58,749 bases of DNA from Pedobacter frigidisoli. Its GTDB lineage: Bacteria; Bacteroidota; Bacteroidia; Sphingobacteriales; Sphingobacteriaceae. Location of the stretch: positions 1-58,749 of the forward strand of contig NZ_SJSN01000021.1 in NCBI RefSeq assembly GCF_004331675.1, in the 5' to 3' direction. This document shows positions 16,975 to 25,079 of the stretch, one piece after another. Numbering within the stretch: the first letter of the stretch is position 1; each line of letters begins with the position of its first letter. The translations under genes and the position numbers were made by a program. The notes beneath the pieces were generated by a model that saw nothing but the letters and a program-made list of their open reading frames with translations, made no database searches and had not been told where the DNA came from.

Positions 16975-17234
16975 TTGCTAAAAATAGAAATTGAGTTAAC
17001 ATTTACGAAATTATTTTTATGGAATTAGCTATTTCTTTCTGTTAATGCCTAATGCGGGTATCATTCTTACGCAGCTGGGAATCTTAAAACTTTGCAGACT
17101 TTAGTGTGCCAAACCCTCCACCTTTAAACCCTCAACTTTCCACCTTATTAGAATTATTCTAAATATCCAAATCAAGAGATTTTTAGTTTTAGATTAACGA
17201 ACTTTAGAAACAACAACATCTCAAAACATATTTT
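16975..17234. other. Intergenic gap before paoA with a C/T-rich stretch
   Basis: No gene is supported. Around 17109-17147 there is a pyrimidine-rich stretch with repeated CCCTC/CCACC units, unlike the AT-rich surroundings. No clear promoter of the TAnnTTTG type is visible before paoA. Confidence 0.4.
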
Positions 17235-17858
17235 ATGCAATCATCTGATAAGAAACCTAATCAGGGCGACAGCAGGCGAGACTTTTTAAAGAAAAGTTCA
17301 CTCATCACTGCAATAGCTTTAACACCATCTGTAGCGCTTAAAGCTGCAGAAAACCAAGCCGATGAACGTTTCGCTGAACTTTTTGAAAAAATACCGTTAA
17401 ATCTTACTGTAAATAATAAAGCATACAAAACATCAGTTGAGCCTCGGATTACGCTTTTAGATTACCTGCGTGAAGAACTTCACTTAATGGGAACCAAAAA
17501 GGGTTGCGACCATGGTCAGTGTGGCGCTTGCACCGTTCATGTTAACGGCGAACGAGTTAATTCTTGTTTGAGTTTGGCGGTGATGAACGAGGGGAAGAAA
17601 ATTACGACAATCGAGGGCTTGGCCAATGGCGAGGAATTGCATCCGATGCAAGCAGCATTCATTAAACATGATGGTTTTCAATGTGGTTATTGCACACCCG
17701 GACAAGTTATGTCGGCTGTGGCTTGCGTTAAGGAGGGACATACCAATTCCAGAGCAGAAATTAGCGAATACATGAGTGGAAACATTTGTAGGTGTGGGGC
17801 TTATCCAAACATAGTTGATGCAATTGTTGAGGTTTCGAAAGGAGGAACTAAAGCATGA
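17235..17858 (+). CDS. paoA: Aldehyde oxidoreductase 2Fe-2S subunit, Tat-exported (PaoA/YagT-like)
   Basis: 207 residues. A twin-arginine signal (DSRRDFLKKSSLITAIALTPS) precedes a plant-type ferredoxin domain with Cys in GCDHGQCGACTVHVNGERVNSC and a second helical 2Fe-2S domain with CGYCTPGQ and ICRCGAYPNI. It is the electron-transfer subunit of a xanthine-oxidase-family molybdoenzyme that oxidises aldehydes to carboxylic acids in the periplasm. The start codon of the FAD subunit overlaps its stop by 4 bases. Confidence 0.92.
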   Translation: MQSSDKKPNQGDSRRDFLKKSSLITAIALTPSVALKAAENQADERFAELFEKIPLNLTVNNKAYKTSVEPRITLLDYLREELHLMGTKKGCDHGQCGACTVHVNGERVNSCLSLAVMNEGKKITTIEGLANGEELHPMQAAFIKHDGFQCGYCTPGQVMSAVACVKEGHTNSRAEISEYMSGNICRCGAYPNIVDAIVEVSKGGTKA

Positions 17859-18838
17859 TAAACTTTCAATACTTAAGAACTACCACGGCAAAATCAGCAA
17901 TAGCATTGTTGTTGAAAGATAAAAACTCCAAGTTTATCGCCGGTGGAACAAACCTTATCGATTTAATGAAAAGAGGTGTAACAGCTCCTGAAAAGTTAAT
18001 CGACATTAATCACGTTCCGCTAAAACAAATCGAGCTTGTTGGCGATAAAGTTATAATTGGTGCATTGGCATCAAACACAGCAGTTGCAGAAAATTCTCTG
18101 ATAAAAGAAAAACTGCCATTACTAGCGATGGCATTAAACGCTGGCGCATCTGCGCAGTTAAGAAATGTGGCAACAGTAGGTGGGAATATGATGCAACGCA
18201 CAAGATGCGGCTATTTTTACGATATCGAAATGCCTTGCAATAAACGCCAGCCAGGTTCTGGTTGTGGTGCTATTGGAGGCTTTAACAGGATGCACGCCAT
18301 TTTTGGAACATCAGATAAATGCATTGCTGTTCACCCAAGCGATATGTGTGTGGCGTTAACTGCTTTAGATGCTGTTGTGGTTCTGGCAAATGCTAAAGGC
18401 GAACGGAAGATTCTATTTAAAGATTTTCATCGCCTTGCGGGTGATACTCCGCAGTTAGACAATAACTTAAAAGCAGATGAAATGATTATCCGATTGGAAA
18501 TCCCAATAAATAATTTGGTTAAAAATTCTCATTATTTAAAAGTTAGAGATAGAGCTTCGTATGCTTTCGCATTGGTTTCTGTGGCTGCAGGATTAGAGAT
18601 TTCCAATAATAAAATCACGGATGTTCGCCTGACGATGGGTGGCGTGGCACACAAACCTTGGCGTTTAACGGCATCTGAAAATTTCCTCAAAGGGAAAGAG
18701 GCAACCGTTGAAAACTTTGAGCAGGCCGCAAAATTAGCCATGACGGATGCTAAGAGTTTTGGAGAGAATGATTTCAAACTTCAAATGGCTCCAAATTCAA
18801 TTATAGAAGCGTTAACCGTTGCAAAATCTAAAGCGTAA
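17855..18838 (+). CDS. paoB: Aldehyde oxidoreductase FAD subunit (PaoB/YagS-like)
   Basis: 327 residues of the xanthine dehydrogenase medium-subunit type: FIAGGTNLIDLMKRG and RNVATVGGNMMQRTRCGYF bind FAD, and a CO-dehydrogenase flavoprotein C-terminal domain follows. The extra Cys in RTRCGYFYDIEMPCNKR...GSGCGAI...DKC are the insertion that carries a 4Fe-4S cluster in the E. coli PaoABC complex. This supports the Pao subgroup rather than a plain xanthine dehydrogenase. It lacks its own export signal and should travel with the Tat-signal subunit. Confidence 0.9.
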   Translation: MINFQYLRTTTAKSAIALLLKDKNSKFIAGGTNLIDLMKRGVTAPEKLIDINHVPLKQIELVGDKVIIGALASNTAVAENSLIKEKLPLLAMALNAGASAQLRNVATVGGNMMQRTRCGYFYDIEMPCNKRQPGSGCGAIGGFNRMHAIFGTSDKCIAVHPSDMCVALTALDAVVVLANAKGERKILFKDFHRLAGDTPQLDNNLKADEMIIRLEIPINNLVKNSHYLKVRDRASYAFALVSVAAGLEISNNKITDVRLTMGGVAHKPWRLTASENFLKGKEATVENFEQAAKLAMTDAKSFGENDFKLQMAPNSIIEALTVAKSKA

Positions 18839-18840
18839 TC

Positions 18841-20970
18841 ATGGAAAATCAATTTTTAAGAGATGAAAACGACCGCGTAGATGGAATTTACAAGGTTACG
18901 GGAAAAGCTAAATACTTTGCAGAATACGAGCTGCCTGGATTAACTTATGGCGTTTTGGTTACCAGTACAATTACTAAAGGTAAAATCCTTTCGTTAGATA
19001 CGAAAGCTGCAGAAAAAGCGCCTGGCGTAATTTCAGTGGTTTCGCATTTAAACAAACCATCGGCGCCTGGTTACGAACAAGAGGGTGGTTCGCCGTTTAA
19101 AATTTTTTATACTGATAAAATCTTCTTCAACGGGCAGCCAATCGCAATCGTAGTGGCAAATACTTTTGAAAAGGCCACTTATGCGGCATCGTTAGTTAAG
19201 GCCACGTATGCCAAAGAAGAGTTCAATACCGATTTCGAAAAGGCAATCGGCGATGCCAAAGCAAAGAAACTCCAAGGTCAACCCGATTATAAACGTGGCA
19301 TAGAAAACGCTTACAAAACTGCCGAAGTACAAATTGAGGCGAAATACCATTTGCCAATCGAAACGCATAATCCGATGGAATTACATGGAATTATTGCCGA
19401 TTGGCGACCAAATAATCAGGTTACGGTTTATGCAAAAACACAAGGAGTAAAGGCTACACAAGGCACTATTGCCAATGTGTTTAAAATTCCGATTGAAAAC
19501 ATTCAGGTAAATTCTGAATTTGTTGGAGGTGGTTTTGGTATGGCTTTAAGAACCTGGCCTGTAGAGATTGCGACGGTAATGGCATCCAAGCATATTGGAA
19601 AGCCAGTAAAGTTGGTTATTACCAGAATGCAGATGTTTACGATGGTTGGTAATCGCCCTGCGGCTGTACAAACAATTGGTTTGGGTGCAAATAAGGATGG
19701 AACCTTAACAGGCATCACCCACCGAGCTTTTGGCGAAACTTCTGTTTACGAAAACTTTACAGAAGGCGTGGTAAACATGGCGAAATTTATGTATCAATGC
19801 GATAATGTAAATACACAATATTTCGTTGTTCCTGTTGACTTAGGTGTGCCTATTTGGATGCGTGGACCAGGCGAAGCCACAGGTGCTTTTGCTTTGGAAA
19901 GTGCAATTGATGAAATGGCACATGCTTTAGATATGGACCCGCTCGAATTCAGAATTAAAAACGACCCCGAAAAAGACCAGCAACGAAATAAACCCTTTTC
20001 AGATAAAAATATTAAGGAGGCTTATCGAATTGGCTCACAAAAAATCGGTTGGAGTGAACGCAAAAACAAACCAGGTAGTTTGATTGATGGTCAGTGGAAA
20101 ATGGGCTACGGCGTTAGTATAGGTGTATTCAACGCAAACAGGGGCAGAGCCAGCGTAAAAGGTATTTTAAAAGCCGATGGAACATTGGTTTTGCAAAGTG
20201 CAACGAGTGATATTGGTCCGGGAACGGGAACTGGAATGACTTTAATTGCAAGTAAATTATTAGGAATTCCCGTAAATAAAATAAAGTTCGAATTAGGAGA
20301 TTCTTCTTTGCCTCCAGCACCAAGTCAGGGTGGTTCGGCGACACTCTCTACTGTCGGTTCTGCCGTGAATGACGTTTGTGTGAGCTTAAAATCTACAATT
20401 GCTGAGCTTGCCGCAAATTCAAATATGGATGCTACTTCAAATTTCGTTGAGGTTTTGAAGAAAAATAATCTTCCCTCCATCGAGGTAACCAAGCAAAGTC
20501 AGGCGGGAAAAGAACGTGATGATTATTCCATGTATTCATTTTCCATCCACTTTGTGAAAGTAAAAGTGCATAGCCTAACTGGTGTTGTTAAGGTTGATAA
20601 AATTGTTTCTGTTGGTGATTCTGGAACAATTGTAAGTCCTAAAACGGCTCGCAGCCAAATGGTTGGAGGTGCTGTTGGCGGTGTAGGTATGGCTTTAACG
20701 GAGGAATCCATAATCGACCATCGTTACGGAAGATACATCAACAATAATTTCGCTGACTATCATGTACCTGTTAATGCAGATATTCCTGAAATTGAAGTGC
20801 ATTTTATTAACAAACCAGACCCTTACATTAACCCAATGGGCGCAAAAGGAATGGGTGAAATTGCTTTGATTGGTTTCTCTGCGGCTGTTGCGAATGCTGT
20901 TTTTAATGCAACTGGTAAAAGAATCAGAACATTACCGATCACGCCTGATAAGATATTGGCGAGCTCTTAA
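18841..20970 (+). CDS. paoC: Aldehyde oxidoreductase molybdenum-binding subunit (PaoC/YagR-like)
   Basis: 709 residues, close to the roughly 730 of PaoC. An N-terminal a/b hammerhead domain (DRVDGIYKVTGKAKYFAEYELPG) is followed by molybdopterin-binding segments EFVGGGFGMALR, IWMRGPGEATGAF, SQGGSATLSTVGSA and the catalytic Glu in MGAKGMGEIALIG near the C terminus. It forms the active site with a molybdopterin (probably MCD) cofactor. No xdhC/paoD-like chaperone gene follows; instead there is a repeat and a broken alcohol dehydrogenase. Together with paoA and paoB it forms a tight operon. Confidence 0.92.
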   Translation: MENQFLRDENDRVDGIYKVTGKAKYFAEYELPGLTYGVLVTSTITKGKILSLDTKAAEKAPGVISVVSHLNKPSAPGYEQEGGSPFKIFYTDKIFFNGQPIAIVVANTFEKATYAASLVKATYAKEEFNTDFEKAIGDAKAKKLQGQPDYKRGIENAYKTAEVQIEAKYHLPIETHNPMELHGIIADWRPNNQVTVYAKTQGVKATQGTIANVFKIPIENIQVNSEFVGGGFGMALRTWPVEIATVMASKHIGKPVKLVITRMQMFTMVGNRPAAVQTIGLGANKDGTLTGITHRAFGETSVYENFTEGVVNMAKFMYQCDNVNTQYFVVPVDLGVPIWMRGPGEATGAFALESAIDEMAHALDMDPLEFRIKNDPEKDQQRNKPFSDKNIKEAYRIGSQKIGWSERKNKPGSLIDGQWKMGYGVSIGVFNANRGRASVKGILKADGTLVLQSATSDIGPGTGTGMTLIASKLLGIPVNKIKFELGDSSLPPAPSQGGSATLSTVGSAVNDVCVSLKSTIAELAANSNMDATSNFVEVLKKNNLPSIEVTKQSQAGKERDDYSMYSFSIHFVKVKVHSLTGVVKVDKIVSVGDSGTIVSPKTARSQMVGGAVGGVGMALTEESIIDHRYGRYINNNFADYHVPVNADIPEIEVHFINKPDPYINPMGAKGMGEIALIGFSAAVANAVFNATGKRIRTLPITPDKILASS

Positions 20971-20971
20971 A

Positions 20972-20999
20972 AGATGCTGAAATGAATTCAGCATGACGA
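20972..20999. repeat. ATGCTGAA palindromic element after paoC
   Basis: ATGCTGAA (20974-20981) and TTCAGCAT (20987-20994) form a hairpin, followed by GACGA. It belongs to the same family as the larger element at 21231-21311 (GTCATGCTGAA ... TTCAGCAT). It begins 2 nt after the paoC stop and may protect or end the pao transcript. Confidence 0.65.
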
Positions 21000-21046
21000 A
21001 CTCTTATAGTCAATAACCTAATTTTTGGCGAAAATTTAATACACAT

Positions 21047-21198
21047 ATGATAGCTGCAACAGGATACGCTGTTCACAGCCAAACCGATAAATTGGCTCCA
21101 TGGAATTTCGAAAGAAGAAATGTTGGACCGAAGCTTACGAACGCTTTTTAAATAGCACCGTTAATTATCGTTTTGTAATTGATATGGATACAGTTTAG
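21047..21198 (+). pseudogene. Relic of a zinc-type NAD(P)-dependent alcohol dehydrogenase (YahK/AdhC-like), internal deletion
   Basis: ATG at 21047 opens a frame reading MIAATGYAVHSQTDKLAPWN..FERRNVGP, the well-known N terminus of YahK-like alcohol dehydrogenases. From 21130, in another frame (+2), the sequence reads EAYERFLNSTVNYRFVIDMD and stops TAG at 21196-21198, the typical C terminus of the same family (..YRFVIDM..). About 28 N-terminal and 22 C-terminal codons remain of a gene normally near 350 codons. The junction falls around 21127-21131 and shifts the frame. Everything between, including the catalytic Zn ligands, is gone. It follows the Pao operon, which acts on the product of such an enzyme. 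Confidence 0.85.
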
Positions 21199-21230
21199 GA
21201 CTTGAGAATTTGATCTTTGCGGGTAAGCTG

Positions 21231-21311
21231 TCGTCATGCTGAACTTTATTCAGCATCTTTCATGCTAAGCGTTAATGCTATTAAGATCCTGAATCAAGTT
21301 CAGGAAGACGA
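21231..21311. repeat. Composite palindromic repeat TCGTCATGCTGAA ... TTCAGGAAGACGA
   Basis: The left arm is the hairpin ATGCTGAAC/TTCAGCAT and the right arm the hairpin ATCCTGAA/TTCAGGA, bounded by TCGTC and GACGA. The whole unit is a near-palindrome of about 80 bp. I recognise this CTGAA-type element as common between Sphingobacteriaceae genes. Together with the smaller copy at 20972 it brackets the alcohol dehydrogenase relic. Confidence 0.7.
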
Positions 21312-21356
21312 CCGGTCATATATTACGTTTTAGGCAATAACTCCGGTTTTTAAATA

Positions 21357-21390
21357 AAAAGGGCGAACTTCAAAAAAAGTTCGCCCTTTT
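21357..21390. terminator. Strong terminator downstream of the S8 protease
   Basis: AAAAGGGCGAACTT (21357-21370) and AAGTTCGCCCTTTT (21377-21390) form a perfect 14-bp stem with A/T tails, 19 nt beyond the protease stop on the minus strand. Confidence 0.88.
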
Positions 21391-21408
21391 GAATAAATGT
21401 GAAAATTA

Positions 21409-23019
21409 TTACTTTGCTGCAGTTTTGCCACCATAAGTAGCTGCTAGTTTCAATGCATTGTAAGCATTTACAATTCCTCCACTAACACACAAATCAGAAA
21501 ATGGAACCGAAACTTTCTCAGCGTTCGGCTCTTCGCTTTTTGCATACTCCACGTTATGGTTTATTTTAACAACAGATTTCATAATGATTTCCTTTACCTG
21601 TGCTGCTGTTAATTTTGGATAGTAAGAACGAATTAACCCTGCTAAACCTGCTACCACGGGTGATGCCATACTTGTACCATCTAAATTTTTATACTTAGAA
21701 TCTGGAATGGTAGAATTAATTTGAACACCAGGCGCAAAAACATCTACCTGCGTTTTACCATAATTAGAAAAGCTGGCCTTAAGCGTTTCATCGTCTTTTG
21801 GTCCAGATGCGCCAACAGTAATCCAAGAAGCTATGGTTTTTTCATCTAAATCTTTATGATTTGGGAAATTTTTCTCTACATCGATGTTTTCATTCTCGTT
21901 ACCAGCAGCCTGAACCAAAAGCACATCTTTCGATACAGCATATTTCATAGCCTCGTTAACCACTTCCTTATTCCAGCTATAAGCCTTACCAAAGCTCATA
22001 TTTATTACTTTAGCGCCATTATCAACAGCGTAGCGAATGGAATTGGCAACATCCTTATCGCGTTCATCGCCATTTGGAGTACAACGAACACCCATAATAA
22101 GCACATTATCGGCAACTCCATTAATTCCTAATTTATTGGTTCTATCGGCAGCAATAATCCCGGCAACATGGGTACCATGCATTGCATCAGGGCCTTCTAC
22201 ATCATTATTTCCATAGAACTTTTCCGTCAAATTATTTTGATCGTCACCAACAATAGATCGTGGATCATAATCAATATTAAGGTTATATTCAGCCTGGCGA
22301 GTATAATAATCTATCCCCTCTACAATCTGATTTTCGTAAAAATCCTCAAAGCTAGATTTTTCTATTTCAGGCAATAATATTCCTTGAACACGTCCGTCTA
22401 TTTCTGTAGTTGGTTTAAAGTTTTTAACATCTTCTAAAGTAGGGTTTGGCTTTCCGATTTTCTTAACAAATGCATCAATAGCTCCTTTTAAACCGTTGTA
22501 GCCAGCAAGTCCTTCTTTTGCTTCTGCTAATTTTTGCTCTAATTTTGATCTTTCGGCTTTAAATGCTTCCCAATCTTTTTTGTCTTTTTCAGCAACATTT
22601 GCATCTGTTGTGGAAGCAAACCGTACCTGATCTCTACGAACCAACCTGGTTAACTCAAGTGTTTCAAAATTTATCGACTCCTTTGGTCCGCCAATGAAAT
22701 TCCATCCATAAATATCGTCGATATAACCATTCTTGTCATCATCTTTTCCATTGCCCGCAATTTCCTTGGCATTTACCCACATAATTCTTTTTAAATCCTC
22801 ATGGTTTGCCTCTACGCCACCATCATTTACAGCAACAATCACTTTTGTCGATTTTTTACCTTTTAAAAGTTCCTTGTATGCTTTTTCTGTACTAATGCCG
22901 AAAATCGTATCAGTTTTAAGATCGAGATTTTGCCAGTTTTTTTGTGCATTTGCAACAAAGGGAGCTGCACTTATTGCTGCAACACCTAAAAGCGTTTTAA
23001 AAATTCTAAACTTGTTCAT
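21409..23019 (-). CDS. Secreted S8 family serine protease (subtilisin-like)
   Basis: 536 residues: a Sec signal peptide ending near FVANA (residue 25), then a subtilase domain with catalytic Asp66 (VAVNDGGVEANHEDL), His281 (DAMHGTHVAGIIAA) and Ser450 (DGTSMASPVVAGLAGLI). The oxyanion Asn region (QAAGNENEN) is also present. The segment between Asp and His is unusually long (about 215 residues) and contains a charged coiled-coil-like stretch (about 135-165) absent from minimal subtilisins. No C-terminal sorting domain (T9SS type) is visible, so it is probably periplasmic or released. Confidence 0.92.
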   Translation of the reverse strand: MNKFRIFKTLLGVAAISAAPFVANAQKNWQNLDLKTDTIFGISTEKAYKELLKGKKSTKVIVAVNDGGVEANHEDLKRIMWVNAKEIAGNGKDDDKNGYIDDIYGWNFIGGPKESINFETLELTRLVRRDQVRFASTTDANVAEKDKKDWEAFKAERSKLEQKLAEAKEGLAGYNGLKGAIDAFVKKIGKPNPTLEDVKNFKPTTEIDGRVQGILLPEIEKSSFEDFYENQIVEGIDYYTRQAEYNLNIDYDPRSIVGDDQNNLTEKFYGNNDVEGPDAMHGTHVAGIIAADRTNKLGINGVADNVLIMGVRCTPNGDERDKDVANSIRYAVDNGAKVINMSFGKAYSWNKEVVNEAMKYAVSKDVLLVQAAGNENENIDVEKNFPNHKDLDEKTIASWITVGASGPKDDETLKASFSNYGKTQVDVFAPGVQINSTIPDSKYKNLDGTSMASPVVAGLAGLIRSYYPKLTAAQVKEIIMKSVVKINHNVEYAKSEEPNAEKVSVPFSDLCVSGGIVNAYNALKLAATYGGKTAAK

Positions 23020-23119
23020 TAATGTATTTTTGTATTAAACGGCGAAAGTTAATTTTAATTTTTTCTATTTAAAGAAATTGTGTTAAAAATGATGCTTTTC
23101 GTCAAATCTTACTAATAAA

Positions 23120-23148
23120 AAATCCTGAATTGCTAAAATTCAGGATTT
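23120..23148. terminator. Terminator-like hairpin
   Basis: AAATCCTGAAT (23120-23130) and ATTCAGGATTT (23138-23148) pair over 11 bp around a 7-nt loop. It lies in the 303-bp gap between the S8 protease start and the DUF4142 stop and probably ends the DUF4142 transcript on the minus strand. Confidence 0.65.
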
Positions 23149-23186
23149 GAATATTTTGAAAACGATCGGAGGAATATCTTGGCAAA

Positions 23187-23240
23187 TTAGCCCCGCTGTA
23201 CTTTCTGCCGAGAAAAACGGCATTCATCCCATCGGGTTTA
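23187..23240. repeat. Interspersed repeat, TTRGCCCCGCTGT ... TCGGGTTTA type, copy 2
   Basis: Begins TTAGCCCCGCTGT and ends ATCGGGTTTA, with an internal hairpin CTGCCG/CGGCAT-like region. It shares its ends with copy 1 at 11213-11288, while the middle differs. No gene is supported in 23020-23322. Confidence 0.6.
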
Positions 23241-23322
23241 TTTTACACAGGTATAATTATAAAACTTTAGCCTGTTGGCTTAGCGTGCTAACCATTTCCA
23301 ATTGTTAAAAAGTAAAAATTAA

Positions 23323-23919
23323 TTATTTCATTTCCGAAACAATCTTTTTGGCCATTGCATCATGTCCTTCAATAACAGATAGTGTATTTGTTGCCCATGT
23401 TTTTAATTCCTGATCTCTGTTTTGCATACCCTCTTTAAATAATGCAACAGTTTTTTCATGATCTGTAACCATCATTTCCATGTAGTGTTTATCGAAAGCT
23501 ACTCCAGTCATTTTCTTCATTTCATCTAAATGAATTTGATCATCTGCAGGTAAACCATCTGGCGTAATCACTTTCCTTTGTACTGCCAAGGCCTTTAATT
23601 CGGCATTAGCTTTGGTATGGTCGGCAAGCATTTTTGATGCAAAATCTTTAACTGCCTGGCTTGATGCATTTTTTTCTGCTACTTCTGCAGCCTCAACTTC
23701 CATAATTCCGCCAATTGCGGCTTTCTTTAAAAAAGTAGATCCAGCTTCATCTAAGCCAGATTGAGTACTCTCTGCTCCAGCAACATGGTTTCCATTAACC
23801 ATTGTGGTATCACCGGCAACACTATCTTTTGTAGTGGCCGATTTTTTATCTGCAGTTTGGCAAGCCTGAAACGAAAGGGCTAATGCAAAGGCAGTTGATA
23901 ATAAAAATATTCTTTTCAT
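23323..23919 (-). CDS. DUF4142 lipoprotein
   Basis: 198 residues, lipobox SFQAC with Cys at residue 20. The mature domain is a helical bundle of the DUF4142 (ferritin-like, DUF305-related) type: STFLKKAAIGGIMEVEAAEVAEKNASSQAVKDFASKMLADHTKAN, and a C-terminal HYMEMMVTDHEKTVALFKEG with conserved His residues that could bind metal. The family is common in Bacteroidota and Proteobacteria without a proven function. Single gene, unit on its own. Confidence 0.88.
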   Translation of the reverse strand: MKRIFLLSTAFALALSFQACQTADKKSATTKDSVAGDTTMVNGNHVAGAESTQSGLDEAGSTFLKKAAIGGIMEVEAAEVAEKNASSQAVKDFASKMLADHTKANAELKALAVQRKVITPDGLPADDQIHLDEMKKMTGVAFDKHYMEMMVTDHEKTVALFKEGMQNRDQELKTWATNTLSVIEGHDAMAKKIVSEMK

Positions 23920-23978
23920 TTTTCGTTGTAATTAATTTGTATTCAAAACAAGGAAGTATGGAAAAGGTTTTTTTGTTG

Positions 23979-24428
23979 TTATTGATTGGGTTGATCTGTA
24001 TAGATATTTGGGATCACAATGCCCATTTGCCTTTCAGGGTTTTGAATAACCGTAAAGCCAAATTGTTCGTAAAGGCTATGTGCATCTAAAGTAGCCAATT
24101 GGTAACGGCGTAAGCCTTGCAAATTTGGATGGAAGATCATGAAAGACATTAACTTTTTTGAAAGTCCTAATCCTCTAAACTCTTCTTCAATATAAACATC
24201 GCAAAGCCAAGCAAAGGTTGCCGCATCGGTTACCCAACGGGCAAAACCAATTTGCTGCAGATCTTTGTAAACACCAAAACATAGCGAGTTATCAATTGCC
24301 CTGTTTACAGTTTCCAGTGGTATATTTTTCGCCCAATAGGATTCTTCACTTAGGTAACGATGAATAGCATCGCGGTTCAAAAGTGCTTTCTTATCTGAAA
24401 AAACAAATCCGTTTTCGCTTATTTCCAT
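23979..24428 (-). CDS. GNAT family N-acetyltransferase
   Basis: 149 residues with a GNAT acetyl-CoA loop region DVYIEEEFRGLGLSKKLMSFMI (R-x-x-G-L-S variant of the Q/RxxGxG/A motif) and the C-terminal LATLDAHSLYEQFGFTVIQNPER. The N-terminal part (RDAIHRYLSEESYWAKNIPLETVNRAIDNSLCFGVY) is typical of a Bacteroidota subgroup. Substrate unknown. Confidence 0.87.
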   Translation of the reverse strand: MEISENGFVFSDKKALLNRDAIHRYLSEESYWAKNIPLETVNRAIDNSLCFGVYKDLQQIGFARWVTDAATFAWLCDVYIEEEFRGLGLSKKLMSFMIFHPNLQGLRRYQLATLDAHSLYEQFGFTVIQNPERQMGIVIPNIYTDQPNQ

Positions 24429-24512
24429 GTTAAATAATGGTTGAATTTTGAGTGAAGCATTAATCGACGTATAAATATACCTTTTATCAATCTGCTATTA
24501 CATTCTAGATTT

Positions 24513-25004
24513 CTAGTTACGCATGTTAATGTATTGCAAGGGCTGACCGAAATCTTCGCCTCTACAAAAAGCTATAACCGCTTGTAAATCATCTATTTTC
24601 TTTGCGGTAACGCGAACCTGGTCATCCATAATAGCTGCTTGAACTTTTAAACCACTAGCTTTGATTTTAGCAACAACCTTTTTGGCTGCCTCTTTGTCTA
24701 AGCCTTCTTTAATGGTTATTTCCTTGCGAATCATATTTCCTGATGCTATATTTTCATCACCGAAATCAAGACTTTTTGGGTCAAGGTTTTGTTTCATCAT
24801 TCTAGAAATGATAGAGCCCTCAATGGCTTTTAAACGCATATCATCTTCGGTAACAATAGTTACCACGTTTGTTTTTTTATCTAAATCTACAGTACTTTTC
24901 GAGCCGTTAAAATCAAAACGGTTAAGAATTTCCTTTTTAGCATTGTTAATCGCATTATCAAGAGTCTGCGCATCAACTTTACTTACAATATCAAAAGAAG
25001 GCAT
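24513..25004 (-). CDS. yajQ: YajQ family cyclic-di-GMP-binding protein
   Basis: 163 residues, full family length. It opens MPSFDIVSKVDAQTLDNAINNA and keeps ILNRFDFNGSK, IVTEDDMRLKAIEGSIISRM and the C-terminal DDLQAVIAFCRGEDFGQPLQYINMRN. Some YajQ proteins bind cyclic di-GMP and act as co-regulators. No GGDEF or EAL gene lies in the window, so ligand binding here is inferred from the family only. Confidence 0.93.
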   Translation of the reverse strand: MPSFDIVSKVDAQTLDNAINNAKKEILNRFDFNGSKSTVDLDKKTNVVTIVTEDDMRLKAIEGSIISRMMKQNLDPKSLDFGDENIASGNMIRKEITIKEGLDKEAAKKVVAKIKASGLKVQAAIMDDQVRVTAKKIDDLQAVIAFCRGEDFGQPLQYINMRN

Positions 25005-25079
25005 GGTTTTAGCTTTAAATTAAAAATTTAAGTAGATTTAGTAAAATTAAATCAACCTCACAAAAAAACGAAAAATAAT

